A stretch of DNA of 64,000 bases from Fontibacillus phaseoli (GTDB taxonomy: Bacteria; Bacillota; Bacilli; Paenibacillales; Paenibacillaceae): positions 248,001 through 312,000 of the forward strand of contig NZ_QPJW01000001.1 in assembly GCF_003337355.1 (NCBI RefSeq). The letters run 5' to 3'. Position 1 is the first letter of the stretch. The number at the start of each line of letters is the position of its first letter. The position numbers and the translations under genes are program-made. The notes under the pieces are model-generated. The model was not told the origin of the DNA, made no database searches, and saw nothing but the letters and a program-made list of their open reading frames with translations. This document shows positions 1 through 8,779 of the stretch, in pieces.

Positions 1-1755
1 CCTGACGTAACCCGCGTGGACGTGCAGGGCAGAAAGCGCAAGTTTGGCGGACGCCATAATTCCTGCCCGAATTCCCCGACCTACCGCAAGTATTCCGTTC
101 GCATGGCCGGCAAGCTGGCGGAGAGATACAAGGATCATCCCGGCCTGCTGATCTGGCATATTTCCAATGAATACGGCGGCTACTGCTACTGTGATAATTG
201 TGCTGCCGGTTTCCGCAAATGGCTTCAGGAACGCTACGGAAGCCTGGAAGCGTTGAACAAGGCGTGGAATACCCGCTTCTGGGGCCATACGTTCTACGAT
301 TGGGAAGACATCGTTCCGCCGAGTGAGCTGAGCGAAGAATGGAACGGCAACCGGACCAACTTCCAGGGCATCTCGCTGGACTACCGCAGATTTATGTCTT
401 ACAGTTTGCTGGAATGCTATAGATTGGAGTACGAGGAACTCAAGAAACACACGCCGAACATTCCGGTTACGACGAATCTGATGGGCTTTTATCCGGAATT
501 GAACTATTTCGAATGGGCTAAATATATGGATATCGTGTCTTGGGACAACTATCCTTCCCTGGATACGCCGGTCAGCCACACGGCCATGACGCATGATCTG
601 ATGCGGGGACTGAAGAGCGGAGATCCGTTCATGCTGATGGAGCAAACGCCGAGCCAGCAAAACTGGCAAGCCTACAACTCGTTGAAGCGTCCGGGCGTTA
701 TGCGCTTGTGGAGTTATCAGGCCGTGGCCCGGGGCGCGGATACGGTGTTGTTCTTCCAGCTTCGCCGTTCCATCGGCGCGTGCGAGAAGTATCATGGTGC
801 CGTGATCGAGCATGTCGGCCACGAGCATACCCGCGTATTCCGGGAATGCGCCGAGCTCGGCCGGGAACTGGAACAGCTTGGCGATACGCTGCTGGATGCC
901 CGGACGGAGGCCAAAATCGGGATCGTTTACGATTGGGAGAACCGCTGGGCTACCGACCTGTCGAGTGGTCCGACCGTATCTCTGAATTATGAAAAAGAGG
1001 TTCACAAATATTACGACGCTTTGTTCAAGATGCATGTAGAGAGCGATATGGTATCCGTCGAAGAAGACTTCGGCAAATACGAAATCGTTATTGCTCCGGT
1101 TATGTACATGGTTAAACCGGGTTTTGCGGAAAAGGTGGAGAAATTCGTTTCGAACGGAGGCACCTTTGTTACCACGTTCTTCAGCGGCATTGTGAATGAG
1201 AACGACCTTGTGACGACCGGCGGATATCCGGGAGAACTGCGGTCCGTGATGGGCATCTGGGCGGAAGAGATTGACGCGCTGTTCCCGGACCAGAAGAATC
1301 AGATCGTGATGAAGCATTCATGGGGGAAACTTGATGGGCAATTCGAGTGCGACCTGCTCTGTGACCTGATTCATTCCGAAGGTGCCGAAGTGTTGGCCGA
1401 GTACGGCTCGGATTTCTATAAAGGGATGCCTGTCCTGACGGTGAACCGCTTCGGAAACGGACGCGCCTATTATGTGGCCAGCAGCCCGGAGGCCTCGTTC
1501 CTTGAAGGATTCCTCGCTAACCTGTGCGAAGAGAAAGGAATCAAACCGCTGCTAAACGCTCCTGCGGGCGTGGAAGTGGCACGCCGGGTGAAGAACGGCA
1601 TGGAATATCTGTTCCTGCTGAACCACAATGCCGATGCAGCCATGGTGGAAACGGGCGCGGATGCCAAAAAGGAACTGCTCGGCGGAGAAACGGTGTCGGG
1701 GATCGTTACGGTACCTGGACGCGGCGTCTTGATTTTGGAGCGCGCCAAAGCTTAA
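1..1755 (+). CDS. GH42 beta-galactosidase, 5' end cut off by the window
   Basis: The reading frame is open from base 1, so the true start lies upstream; about 584 residues are present against a usual 660-690 for GH42. The family hydrolyses terminal beta-galactosides in the cytoplasm. The acid/base Glu sits in ISNEYGG (codon at 169) and the likely nucleophile Glu in MLMEQTPS (codon at 640). After the barrel come the trimerisation domain (GIVYDWENRWA onward) and a small C-terminal beta domain. The CYCDNC cysteines near the start of the visible part fit the zinc-binding cluster of many GH42 enzymes. No partner gene is visible upstream. The family is certain; the exact galactoside (lactose, plant galactan or arabinogalactan fragments) cannot be read from sequence. 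Confidence 0.93.
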   Translation, partial: PDVTRVDVQGRKRKFGGRHNSCPNSPTYRKYSVRMAGKLAERYKDHPGLLIWHISNEYGGYCYCDNCAAGFRKWLQERYGSLEALNKAWNTRFWGHTFYDWEDIVPPSELSEEWNGNRTNFQGISLDYRRFMSYSLLECYRLEYEELKKHTPNIPVTTNLMGFYPELNYFEWAKYMDIVSWDNYPSLDTPVSHTAMTHDLMRGLKSGDPFMLMEQTPSQQNWQAYNSLKRPGVMRLWSYQAVARGADTVLFFQLRRSIGACEKYHGAVIEHVGHEHTRVFRECAELGRELEQLGDTLLDARTEAKIGIVYDWENRWATDLSSGPTVSLNYEKEVHKYYDALFKMHVESDMVSVEEDFGKYEIVIAPVMYMVKPGFAEKVEKFVSNGGTFVTTFFSGIVNENDLVTTGGYPGELRSVMGIWAEEIDALFPDQKNQIVMKHSWGKLDGQFECDLLCDLIHSEGAEVLAEYGSDFYKGMPVLTVNRFGNGRAYYVASSPEASFLEGFLANLCEEKGIKPLLNAPAGVEVARRVKNGMEYLFLLNHNADAAMVETGADAKKELLGGETVSGIVTVPGRGVLILERAKA

Positions 1756-1862
1756 CATGTTATTGATCGTTTGAATGAGAAAATGAATGGGACCCTGCAA
1801 AGTACCTGAACGGCTTCTTAGTATAGACCTACGCTTTGTGGTGGATGACGGAGGAATGTCGG

Positions 1863-2837
1863 ATGGACAATGCAATTAAGCGGCAATTGAGCGCAGAAGA
1901 TTTAGATGTTTTGGTAGGCCGCGCTTTCGGCGGGGAGAAAAGGATTGCTTCAGCATTGGAGTTGAAAGACGGCTGGTTCAATTCCGCTTATGCCTTGACT
2001 TTCAGCGACGGCACCCGGTCCGTCCTGAAGGTGGCGCCCCGGATGGAAGCCGGAATGATGCGTTATGAGCGGGATGTCATGAGAGCCGAGGTGGATGTAC
2101 TTCACCTTCTGAAGGAAACCGGGAGTATCCCGGTGCCGGAAGTCTATTATTACGAAGCAGAGCCGGGCGGTTTCGAGTTCTTCTTTATGGAGTTTCTTTC
2201 AGGGGAACCGTACAACAAAGCGAAGGAAAATCTTACCGCAGAGGAGCGAAAGGTGATCGAAGCGGAACTGGGCCGGTTGAGCCGCCGCCTGAATGAGATC
2301 TCTGGTAAGCGGTTCGGTTACTATGCTCAGGAAGAAAAGCAGGGAACGGATTGGGCGGACGTATTTACCGACATGGTTGCCGGCCTGCTTGCCGACGCCA
2401 AGGATGCCCAGGTGGAGTTGCCGGCAAGCGAAGTGGAGTTCAGGTCCTTGCTCGAAGAGCGCAGGGTAAGCCTTAATGAGGTCACTGAACCGCGCCTCGT
2501 CCATTGGGATTTGTGGGACGGCAACTTGTTCGTCAAAGAGGGCCGCATTACCGGATTGATCGATTGTGAACGAGCGCTATGGGGGGATCCCCTCATGGAG
2601 TACTATTTCCGCGGATTATTCGGGGATAATAACTCCGCTTTTTTAAGCGGATACGGCAAGGAATCCTTCACTGACGCCGAAAAAGAGCGGCTGCAGCTTT
2701 ATGATTTGTATCTCGCCTTGATTTTGCGCATCGAGTGCATGTATCGGCAATACAGTGATACGAATCATCACAAATGGGCGACTGAGCTTTTAAAACAGTG
2801 CTGGGATGGATTATTCGGCGAGCGGAAAACAAAATAA
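1863..2837 (+). CDS. APH-fold phosphotransferase family protein
   Basis: A 324-residue protein of the aminoglycoside phosphotransferase / choline kinase fold (PF01636 type). The catalytic loop HWDLWDGN (His214, Asp216, Asn221) and the metal-binding Asp in LIDCERA (Asp234) are intact, so kinase activity is plausible. The start at 1863 is chosen because GGAGG at 1850-1854 sits 8 bases ahead; an in-frame ATG at 1836 lacks a ribosome site. Such chromosomal paralogues phosphorylate antibiotics, small alcohols or sugars, and many have no known substrate. It follows the GH42 gene by about 107 bases and is probably separately expressed. I would not call it a resistance gene from sequence alone. Confidence 0.8.
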   Translation: MDNAIKRQLSAEDLDVLVGRAFGGEKRIASALELKDGWFNSAYALTFSDGTRSVLKVAPRMEAGMMRYERDVMRAEVDVLHLLKETGSIPVPEVYYYEAEPGGFEFFFMEFLSGEPYNKAKENLTAEERKVIEAELGRLSRRLNEISGKRFGYYAQEEKQGTDWADVFTDMVAGLLADAKDAQVELPASEVEFRSLLEERRVSLNEVTEPRLVHWDLWDGNLFVKEGRITGLIDCERALWGDPLMEYYFRGLFGDNNSAFLSGYGKESFTDAEKERLQLYDLYLALILRIECMYRQYSDTNHHKWATELLKQCWDGLFGERKTK

Positions 2838-2871
2838 ACAATACTCGTAATAACGGGCATGCGGTAAAAAA

Positions 2872-2922
2872 AGGGGCTATCCTCCCAGGTCGAAACAGAT
2901 CGGAGAGGATGGCTCCTCTTTA
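2872..2922. terminator. Bidirectional hairpin terminator between convergent genes
   Basis: AGGGGCTATCCTC (2872-2884) pairs with GAGGATGGCTCCT (2905-2917) through 13 pairs including two G-T wobbles. A T-rich tract follows on the + strand and an A-run precedes it, so it can serve both the kinase gene and the convergent aminopeptidase gene. Confidence 0.75.
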
Positions 2923-2945
2923 TTGTTCTATTTATTTGTTAAGGC

Positions 2946-4019
2946 TTAACTCCGCTCCAGGATCGTGTTCAATGTGGTGCGGTCCAGGCCTTTGACCAGC
3001 TTGGTTAGCAGTTCTTTGGCTGCGGCATAATCGTCCGTATGAATGATCGAGGACGAGGTATGGATATAGCGCGAGCAAATCCCGATGACGGTGGAAGGAA
3101 CTCCGATTCCGCTCAGGTGAACTTGTCCGGCATCCGTCCCCCCCGGGGATACGAAATACTGATATTTGATCTTATGGGTATCTGCCGTATCCTGGATATA
3201 TTCCACCATCCCGCGATGTGTCAGCATCGTTGGATCATAAATCCGGAGCAACGCGCCTTGACCTAATTGGCCGAAGGCTTTCTTGTCGCCGGTGGTGTCG
3301 TTCGCGGCGCTTGCGTCAAGGCCGAAGAAAATATCCGGCTGGATCAGATTCGCCGCGGTCCGCGCACCGCGAAGGCCGAGCTCCTCTTGTACGGTGGCCC
3401 CGCAGTACAGCGTGTTGGGCAGCTTCTCGCCGTGCAGCGCCTCCATCAGCTCGATGGCGAGGCCTACGCCGTAGCGGTTGTCCCACGCTTTGGCCATAAT
3501 CTTCTTCGGGTTGACCATAGGCGTAAATTCGCAGATCGGGACAATTTGTTGCCCCGGGCGAACCCCGGCCGCTTCGGCTTCCTCGCGGCTGTCTGCCCCG
3601 ATATCCAGGTACATCGTCTTGATATCGACAGGTTTGCTGCGTTGAGCCTCATCCAGCAGGTGGGTCGGGGTCGAGCCGACGACGCCCACGATTCGGCCCT
3701 GCGGGGTAATGAGTTGCAGGCGCTGCGCCAACACGGCCTGGCTCCACCAGCCGCCGAGCGGCTGAAAATGCACCATGCCGTTATCGGTAATGCCTGTAGT
3801 CATAAAGCCTACCTCGTCGAGATGCCCTGCCACCATGACCCGGGGCCCTTGGTCATCGCCGCGCAGGACGCCGAACAGGCTTCCCAGGCGGTCTTGCACG
3901 AATTCTTCGGTATAAGCCGACAACTGATTTTTGAACCAGATGCGAAGCTCTCTCTCAAATCCCGGAGCAGCGGGAAACTGAGTCAATTGTTTAAAAAGTT
4001 CCTTTGTTTTTTCATTCAT
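2946..4019 (-). CDS. M42 family metallo-aminopeptidase
   Basis: A 357-residue protein matching the M42 family (glutamyl aminopeptidase / FrvX / YsdC), which forms dodecameric tetrahedral cytosolic peptidases that trim peptides. Visible di-metal motifs are HLDEVGFM (first metal His), WDNRYG (bridging Asp) and the catalytic pair in VQEELGLRG; a late His lies in [16 protein letters not shown]. The ATG at 4019 is preceded by AAAGGAGAG at good spacing. Length is normal for the family. It is convergent with the kinase gene and divergent from the short membrane peptide gene. Substrate preference is not predictable from this. Confidence 0.92.
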   Translation of the reverse strand: MNEKTKELFKQLTQFPAAPGFERELRIWFKNQLSAYTEEFVQDRLGSLFGVLRGDDQGPRVMVAGHLDEVGFMTTGITDNGMVHFQPLGGWWSQAVLAQRLQLITPQGRIVGVVGSTPTHLLDEAQRSKPVDIKTMYLDIGADSREEAEAAGVRPGQQIVPICEFTPMVNPKKIMAKAWDNRYGVGLAIELMEALHGEKLPNTLYCGATVQEELGLRGARTAANLIQPDIFFGLDASAANDTTGDKKAFGQLGQGALLRIYDPTMLTHRGMVEYIQDTADTHKIKYQYFVSPGGTDAGQVHLSGIGVPSTVIGICSRYIHTSSSIIHTDDYAAAKELLTKLVKGLDRTTLNTILERS

Positions 4020-4197
4020 CTAACGTTCTCTCCTTTCCATCATTATTTAGTATGTACCAGCTTTCAAGGAATGTCTATGTTCCGGAATAACGCGAAATAC
4101 AAAATCCACATTTCGAAGTGGCACCGGAGCACCCGATGGTTCATATACTGCAGCAAAGTTCTTTTCGAAAGAGCCTAAGAAGGCAGGGAGGCAAGTC

Positions 4198-4278
4198 ATG
4201 ATGGAGCGGTATTCCAAAGACTGGCTGGTGATCTTGTTATTGTTCATTCTGCTGGTCATCATCCTTCAATATCTTTAA
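4198..4278 (+). CDS. 26-residue single-span membrane peptide
   Basis: A short frame MMERYSKDWLVILLLFILL... ending in QYL, with AGGGAGG (4185-4191) six bases upstream. It consists of a charged N-terminus and one hydrophobic helix of about 17 residues. Composition and length recall the small sporulation-associated YjcZ-type peptides common in Paenibacillus, and it lies about 190 bases ahead of the spoVA operon, but it lacks the Gly-rich N-terminus typical of YjcZ. It is followed by an imperfect hairpin near 4285-4335. Real translation is likely from the ribosome site; the role is unknown. Confidence 0.5.
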   Translation: MMERYSKDWLVILLLFILLVIILQYL

Positions 4279-4465
4279 TCATAGGCTAAGGCTGTAAAGC
4301 AGCGGTTTCCGGTACGGGAAATCCGCTGTTTTTTTGTTTCGTCCGGCTATGGATGATTTACCAAACATAACAAATGTCCCGCTGACAAATAATGAATGTA
4401 CGGCGTAAGAAAAAAGATCCGCTATTCGGACCCGCAATAGATTATGTACGAAGGAGGGATGGCGA

Positions 4466-4966
4466 TTGCCAGCCAAATCGAGATCCGGTGCCCGGGTGAA
4501 GCTGAATTCCATGTCGCTGACCGAAGAAGATTACAAAGAAATTGCCAAAAAACATAAACCCAAAAGTAATATTTTCGGGAACTGCCTGAAGGCATTCCTT
4601 GTCGGGGGACTGATTTGTCTGATCGGACAATGCATTCAGCAGCTATTTATGACATTCGGCGGTATGACTTCCAGAGAAGCAAGCAGTCCGACGGTCGCCG
4701 TGCTGATTATTATTTCCGTCATTCTCACCTCATTTGGCGTTTACGACAAAATCGCCCAGTGGGCAGGTGCAGGAACGGCGGTGCCCGTGACCGGGTTCGC
4801 CAATTCCATGTGCTCTTCGGCGCTGGAATCCAAGGCGGAAGGCCTTGTTTTGGGCGTCGGGGCCAATATGTTCAAACTGGCGGGCTCCGTTATCGTTTTC
4901 GGCGTCGTCGCGGCCTTTTTGATTGGCGTGGTGCATGTCATTTTCGGATTGGGAGGCTCGCACTGA
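4466..4966 (+). CDS. spoVAC: Stage V sporulation protein AC
   Basis: A 166-residue protein with several membrane helices and the SpoVAC hallmark GAGTAVPVTGFANSM. With SpoVAD and SpoVAE it forms the inner spore membrane channel that takes up dipicolinic acid during sporulation and releases it at germination; SpoVAC is reported to behave as a mechanosensitive channel. The start is TTG at 4466, set by AAGGAGGG (4451-4458) 7 bases ahead; the nearby ATG at 4459 is in another frame. It is the first gene of a tightly overlapped operon spoVAC-spoVAD-spoVAE. Expression is expected from a forespore sigma-G promoter, which I did not locate with confidence. Confidence 0.96.
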   Translation: MPAKSRSGARVKLNSMSLTEEDYKEIAKKHKPKSNIFGNCLKAFLVGGLICLIGQCIQQLFMTFGGMTSREASSPTVAVLIIISVILTSFGVYDKIAQWAGAGTAVPVTGFANSMCSSALESKAEGLVLGVGANMFKLAGSVIVFGVVAAFLIGVVHVIFGLGGSH

Positions 4967-5991
4967 TGATGCTGACCGGCTTGCAGTCCTGGGAATTCAA
5001 ATCGAAACCGGCTATTATCGGAGCGGCGACCGTAGTCGGCCCGGAAGAAGGGCAAGGCCCGCTGTCGGGCGATTTTGATTTCGTGTACGACAATCTGGAG
5101 ATCGACGAGAAGACTTGGGAAAAAGCCGAACGCAAACTTCTCGAACACGCCTCCTCGCTGGCGCTGGTACATGCGGGCATTTCCCGGGAAGAACTTCAAT
5201 TTTTCATCGGCGGGGATCTGATGAATCAGATCATCAGCGCCACTTTTGCAGCCAGAAAGATCGGAGCTCCCTATTTGGGCGTCTTTGGAGCATGCTCAAC
5301 CTCAATGGAAAGCTTGGCGCTGGCCGCCTTGATCGTGGATGCCGGAGGCGCAAATTATGCGCTCGCCGGGACGGCCAGCCATAACTGTACCGTGGAGAAG
5401 CAGTTCAGGTATCCGACGGAATACGGATCGCAAAAACCTCTGACGGCACAATACACGATTACCGGTTCCGGCGCCGCGGTGGTCTCCTCCCAAGGTTCCG
5501 GGCCGCGCATTACTCATGCAACCATCGGACGGGTTCAGGACCTTGGCGTGAAGGATCCGTTCAATATGGGAGAAGCGATGGCGCCGGCAGCGGCGGATAC
5601 GCTGGTCGCGCATTTCCGCGATACGGGCCGGGGACCGGAGGATTACGATTTAATCGTGACCGGCGACCTGGCAGCGGTTGGACACGCCATTGTTAAGGAT
5701 GTCCTGGAGCAAGATGGCGTATCCATGAACAAGACGATATTCAATGACTGCGGGCTGATGATTTACGACCGGGACAAGCAGCCTTTCGTGATTGCGGGAG
5801 GAAGCGGATGCGGATGCTCAGCGGTCGTGACTTACGGACATATTTTGAAAAAAATGAAAAAAGGCGAGCTGAACCGGGTGCTGGTCGTGGCTACGGGAGC
5901 GCTGTTGTCTCCGCTGTCTTATCAGCAGGGCGAGAGTATTCCGTGCATCGCCCATGCGGTGGCTCTGGAAAGGGAGGAAGGATTACGATGA
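4966..5991 (+). CDS. spoVAD: Stage V sporulation protein AD
   Basis: A 341-residue protein of the thiolase-like SpoVAD family, the DPA-binding component of the SpoVA channel. Typical stretches are GAATVVGPEEGQGPLSGDFD near the N-terminus, GACSTSMESLALAA at the nucleophile elbow, and GGSGCGCSAVVTYG near residue 280. The ATG overlaps the spoVAC stop (TGATG), with GGGAGG at 4951-4956 upstream; a longer in-frame extension back to 4615 lies inside spoVAC and is rejected. Tight overlap at both ends implies translational coupling and a 1:1:1 complex. Confidence 0.96.
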   Translation: MMLTGLQSWEFKSKPAIIGAATVVGPEEGQGPLSGDFDFVYDNLEIDEKTWEKAERKLLEHASSLALVHAGISREELQFFIGGDLMNQIISATFAARKIGAPYLGVFGACSTSMESLALAALIVDAGGANYALAGTASHNCTVEKQFRYPTEYGSQKPLTAQYTITGSGAAVVSSQGSGPRITHATIGRVQDLGVKDPFNMGEAMAPAAADTLVAHFRDTGRGPEDYDLIVTGDLAAVGHAIVKDVLEQDGVSMNKTIFNDCGLMIYDRDKQPFVIAGGSGCGCSAVVTYGHILKKMKKGELNRVLVVATGALLSPLSYQQGESIPCIAHAVALEREEGLR

Positions 5992-6338
5992 TATTTCTGT
6001 GGGCATTCGTCGTAGGGGGATTGTTTTGCGTCGTCGGCCAGATCATGTTCGATATATTCAAGCTGACTCCGGCTCACACGATGAGTACCTTGGTGGTGAT
6101 CGGAGCAGTCATGGATGCGGTGGGGTGGTACGATCCGCTCGTCAAATTTGCCGGCGCCGGCGCTTCCGTACCGATCACCAGTTTCGGCAATTCACTCGTG
6201 CACGGCGCGTTGACCGAACTGGAACGGGACGGATGGATCGGGGTCATTACCGGGATCTTCGATGTTACCAGCGCAGGGATCTCCGCGGCGATCATCTTCT
6301 CGTTTTTGGCCGCACTCGTCTTCCGTCCGAAGGGCTGA
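5988..6338 (+). CDS. spoVAE: Stage V sporulation protein AE
   Basis: A 116-residue membrane protein of the SpoVAE/SpoVAEb type, with four predicted helices and the family motif GAGASVPITSFGNSL, which closely resembles the SpoVAC motif. It is part of the DPA channel of the inner spore membrane. The ATG at 5988 overlaps the spoVAD stop as ATGA, and GGGAGGAAGG lies 7-10 bases upstream. It is the last gene before a strong terminator. Only the C-D-E part of the operon known from Bacillus is here (no spoVAA, AB or AF), the usual minimal set outside Bacillus. Confidence 0.95.
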   Translation: MIFLWAFVVGGLFCVVGQIMFDIFKLTPAHTMSTLVVIGAVMDAVGWYDPLVKFAGAGASVPITSFGNSLVHGALTELERDGWIGVITGIFDVTSAGISAAIIFSFLAALVFRPKG

Positions 6339-6376
6339 TCAGGAGATTCGGTACATCTGGAGTTGCCTAAAAAAGC

Positions 6377-6407
6377 AAAACCTTCAGCCGTTTGCTGAAG
6401 GTTTTTT
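6377..6407 (+). terminator. Terminator after the spoVA operon
   Basis: AAAACCTTCAGC, a 5-base loop, then GCTGAAGGTTTTTT: an 8-11 bp stem with a T-run, 39 bases after the spoVAE stop. Confidence 0.9.
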
Positions 6408-6571
6408 GTCATGGGTTCGGGAGGTTCCTCCGTCCGAAAATATTCAACATCACTCCCGAAGGGTATCAAGTATACTTCTTGGACTTACATCATGTACAAT
6501 AGGAAGAAATAAGAAATAAGCATAGACAACATAGATGCGAGAGGACGATCAAATGTCTGGAGGGAATAGAA

Positions 6572-7528
6572 GTGCCCGTAAATGAGCAATCGATGACAAT
6601 AATGACCGCCGTAAAAGACAATTTGGAATCATGCATTCTTGGAAAATCTTTTGAAATCAACTTGCTGCTCACCGCTCTGCTTGCCGGCGGCCACGTACTG
6701 ATCGAAGATGTGCCCGGAACAGGCAAGACCCAACTGATCAAGGCGCTTGCCAAGTCAATGGACGGCGAGTACCGGCGTATTCAATGCAATCCGGATATTT
6801 TGCCGAGCGATATTACCGGCGTGTCGGTATTTCACCCCCACGAGGAACGTTTTGTGTTCCGTCCCGGACCGGTGATGAGTAATATTTTGCTGGCTGACGA
6901 GATCAACCGGGCTACGACCAAAACCCAGTCCGCGCTGCTGGAGGTTATGGAAGAGCGCAGCGTTACTGCGGATGGCGTCACTTATCCCTTGCCGAATCCC
7001 TTTATGCTTTGCGCCACGCAGAACCCGATTGATTTTGAAGGTACTTATATGCTGCCTGAAGCCCAACTGGACCGGTTTATGCTAAAAATCGGGATGGGGT
7101 ATCCCGATACGGCCACCGAAAAAAACATGCTCTTCACCCATAGTAAGGGGCAACCTGTCGACCAGTTGCGGCCGGTGACCAATATGGAGCAAATCGCCGC
7201 TATTCAACGCGAAATCCGCGATGTGCACATCGGCGAACTGCTGACGGATTATCTTCTGGAAATCGTGCGTCGTACCCGGGAACATGAAGCCGTACTTCTG
7301 GGCGCTTCGCCCCGGGCTTCGCTCGCTTTTGTGACGGCGGCTAAAGCGTTCGCATTTATGCAGGGACGCTCTTACGTCTTGCCTGACGATTTGAAAATTT
7401 TGGCCCCTTATGTGCTTGGACACCGGATTTTGCTGCGTCCCGAATCCCGGTTGGACAGTATGAATTCGGGCCAAGTGTTGCAGCAGATTTTGCGGCAGGT
7501 TCAGGTGCCGATATCTGCGGGACGGTAG
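6572..7528 (+). CDS. MoxR family AAA+ ATPase
   Basis: A 318-residue MoxR-type AAA+ ATPase. Walker A is EDVPGTGKTQ, Walker B is LLADEINRA, and an arginine-finger region and lid domain follow. MoxR proteins act as chaperones that mature or insert cofactors into partner complexes and are commonly encoded beside DUF58 and transglutaminase proteins, exactly as here. Start is GTG at 6572, 7 bases after GGAGGG (6559-6564). The next gene begins 3 bases after the stop, so the three genes form one operon. The client is unknown. Confidence 0.93.
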   Translation: MPVNEQSMTIMTAVKDNLESCILGKSFEINLLLTALLAGGHVLIEDVPGTGKTQLIKALAKSMDGEYRRIQCNPDILPSDITGVSVFHPHEERFVFRPGPVMSNILLADEINRATTKTQSALLEVMEERSVTADGVTYPLPNPFMLCATQNPIDFEGTYMLPEAQLDRFMLKIGMGYPDTATEKNMLFTHSKGQPVDQLRPVTNMEQIAAIQREIRDVHIGELLTDYLLEIVRRTREHEAVLLGASPRASLAFVTAAKAFAFMQGRSYVLPDDLKILAPYVLGHRILLRPESRLDSMNSGQVLQQILRQVQVPISAGR

Positions 7529-7531
7529 TTT

Positions 7532-8779
7532 ATGCGAGCGGTACTGGAAACATTCAGATCCGGGCTCTCCTCGCTGAACTTTTGGAAGATAGCCTCATTG
7601 TGGCTGGTATGTTTGTTTTACGTATTATTCCAAGGCGGCAAAACGTCGCTGATGCTGTTCACGATGGTATCGCTGTTGGCTTTATATTGGGTGGTCGGCG
7701 GGTTGGGAGGCATTAAGCGCGTGAAAGGCTCGCGCACCTTGTCGCAGGAAAGCGACAGGTCGGGAATGCTGAAGGCCGGGGACCAGGTTCATGTCAAGCT
7801 TCAGGTGCAGCCTCCGAAGTTTATGCCGCTTCCTTACATCGTGGTTAGAGAACATTTGCAGCGGCACAACGGGGACTCCTGGATGTTCGAAGACAGTGTT
7901 GTTCCTCATTTTCGCAAAGAGAGTACCATCATTTATCAGACGCCTCCGCTGGAACGGGGAAAGTACGTGTTTGCCGGTACGGAGTGCCATTCGGAAGATA
8001 TTTTCGGACTAATGAAGCATAAAGGAGTATTCGAGACCGGCGGGGAGTTCCGTATTCTTCCGCGCACCGTTTTTATTCCCCATTGGCGGTTGCAGAGCCG
8101 CAATTCGCGTCTGGCCGGACCGGAAACCGCCATAGCCCTGTCCCGCAGGGAAACGACCCAAATCAACGGAGTCCGCGATTATATCTACGGCGACCGGATC
8201 TCCAGGATTCACTGGAATGCAACGGCGAAGACGGGGACCTGGAAATCGAAGGAGTTTGAACATGAATCGTTGCCGAAGACGATTTTGGTGCTGGATGCGC
8301 ATTCGATCAGCTACGTTCAGCCCTCCCAATTCGAACTGGCGGTATCAATAGCCGCATCGCTGTTGGAATACGGCGCACGGGAGAGAATCAGCATGGGACT
8401 TTGCACATTGGGCAAAAGCTTCCGAGGATTTCTTCCGGCGGAAGGTTATCTGGAGCGCCAGCAGATGCTGCATTATCTAGTGGATATTAATGCGGACGGT
8501 TACGGCGCCTACAAGGATATGTTGGAGGCCAAGCGGGAGTATTTTCCGTCCGGAGCGTTCTTTATTCTGATCAGTCCGCTGACCGATGATAAAATGCTCG
8601 GCATTATGCGCTGGGCCAAATCGCGATATATGACGCCGTATCACATTCATACGGCGGGTCCGGGTACCGGGGCAAGTCGTCAGGGGCAATGGAAAGCGTC
8701 CCTTCAGGATAGAGGAATGAAAGGGATTTCAGTCACTTCGCTGAGCGAACTTCCGTCAGCTCTGGGGGGTGGCCGATGA
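7532..8779 (+). CDS. DUF58 domain protein, membrane anchored
   Basis: A 415-residue protein with two hydrophobic helices in the first 55 residues and the DUF58 signature around residue 210: RDYIYGDRISRIHWNATA, then WKSKEFE. The C-terminal part is a von Willebrand A-like region. DUF58 proteins are paired with MoxR ATPases and transglutaminase-like membrane proteins in many bacteria, and their function is uncharacterised. The ATG follows the moxR stop by 3 bases with only a weak ribosome site, so translational coupling is likely. Its stop overlaps the next start. Confidence 0.9.
   Translation: MRAVLETFRSGLSSLNFWKIASLWLVCLFYVLFQGGKTSLMLFTMVSLLALYWVVGGLGGIKRVKGSRTLSQESDRSGMLKAGDQVHVKLQVQPPKFMPLPYIVVREHLQRHNGDSWMFEDSVVPHFRKESTIIYQTPPLERGKYVFAGTECHSEDIFGLMKHKGVFETGGEFRILPRTVFIPHWRLQSRNSRLAGPETAIALSRRETTQINGVRDYIYGDRISRIHWNATAKTGTWKSKEFEHESLPKTILVLDAHSISYVQPSQFELAVSIAASLLEYGARERISMGLCTLGKSFRGFLPAEGYLERQQMLHYLVDINADGYGAYKDMLEAKREYFPSGAFFILISPLTDDKMLGIMRWAKSRYMTPYHIHTAGPGTGASRQGQWKASLQDRGMKGISVTSLSELPSALGGGR

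Noticed and set aside
1863..2837. Calling the APH-fold gene an aminoglycoside resistance gene
   Set aside because: The fold is shared by many sugar, choline and amino acid kinases, and nothing in the sequence or context points to an antibiotic.
4615..4965. In-frame extension of spoVAD upstream of 4966
   Set aside because: It lies entirely inside spoVAC, has no ribosome site and adds Arg-rich sequence unlike SpoVAD.
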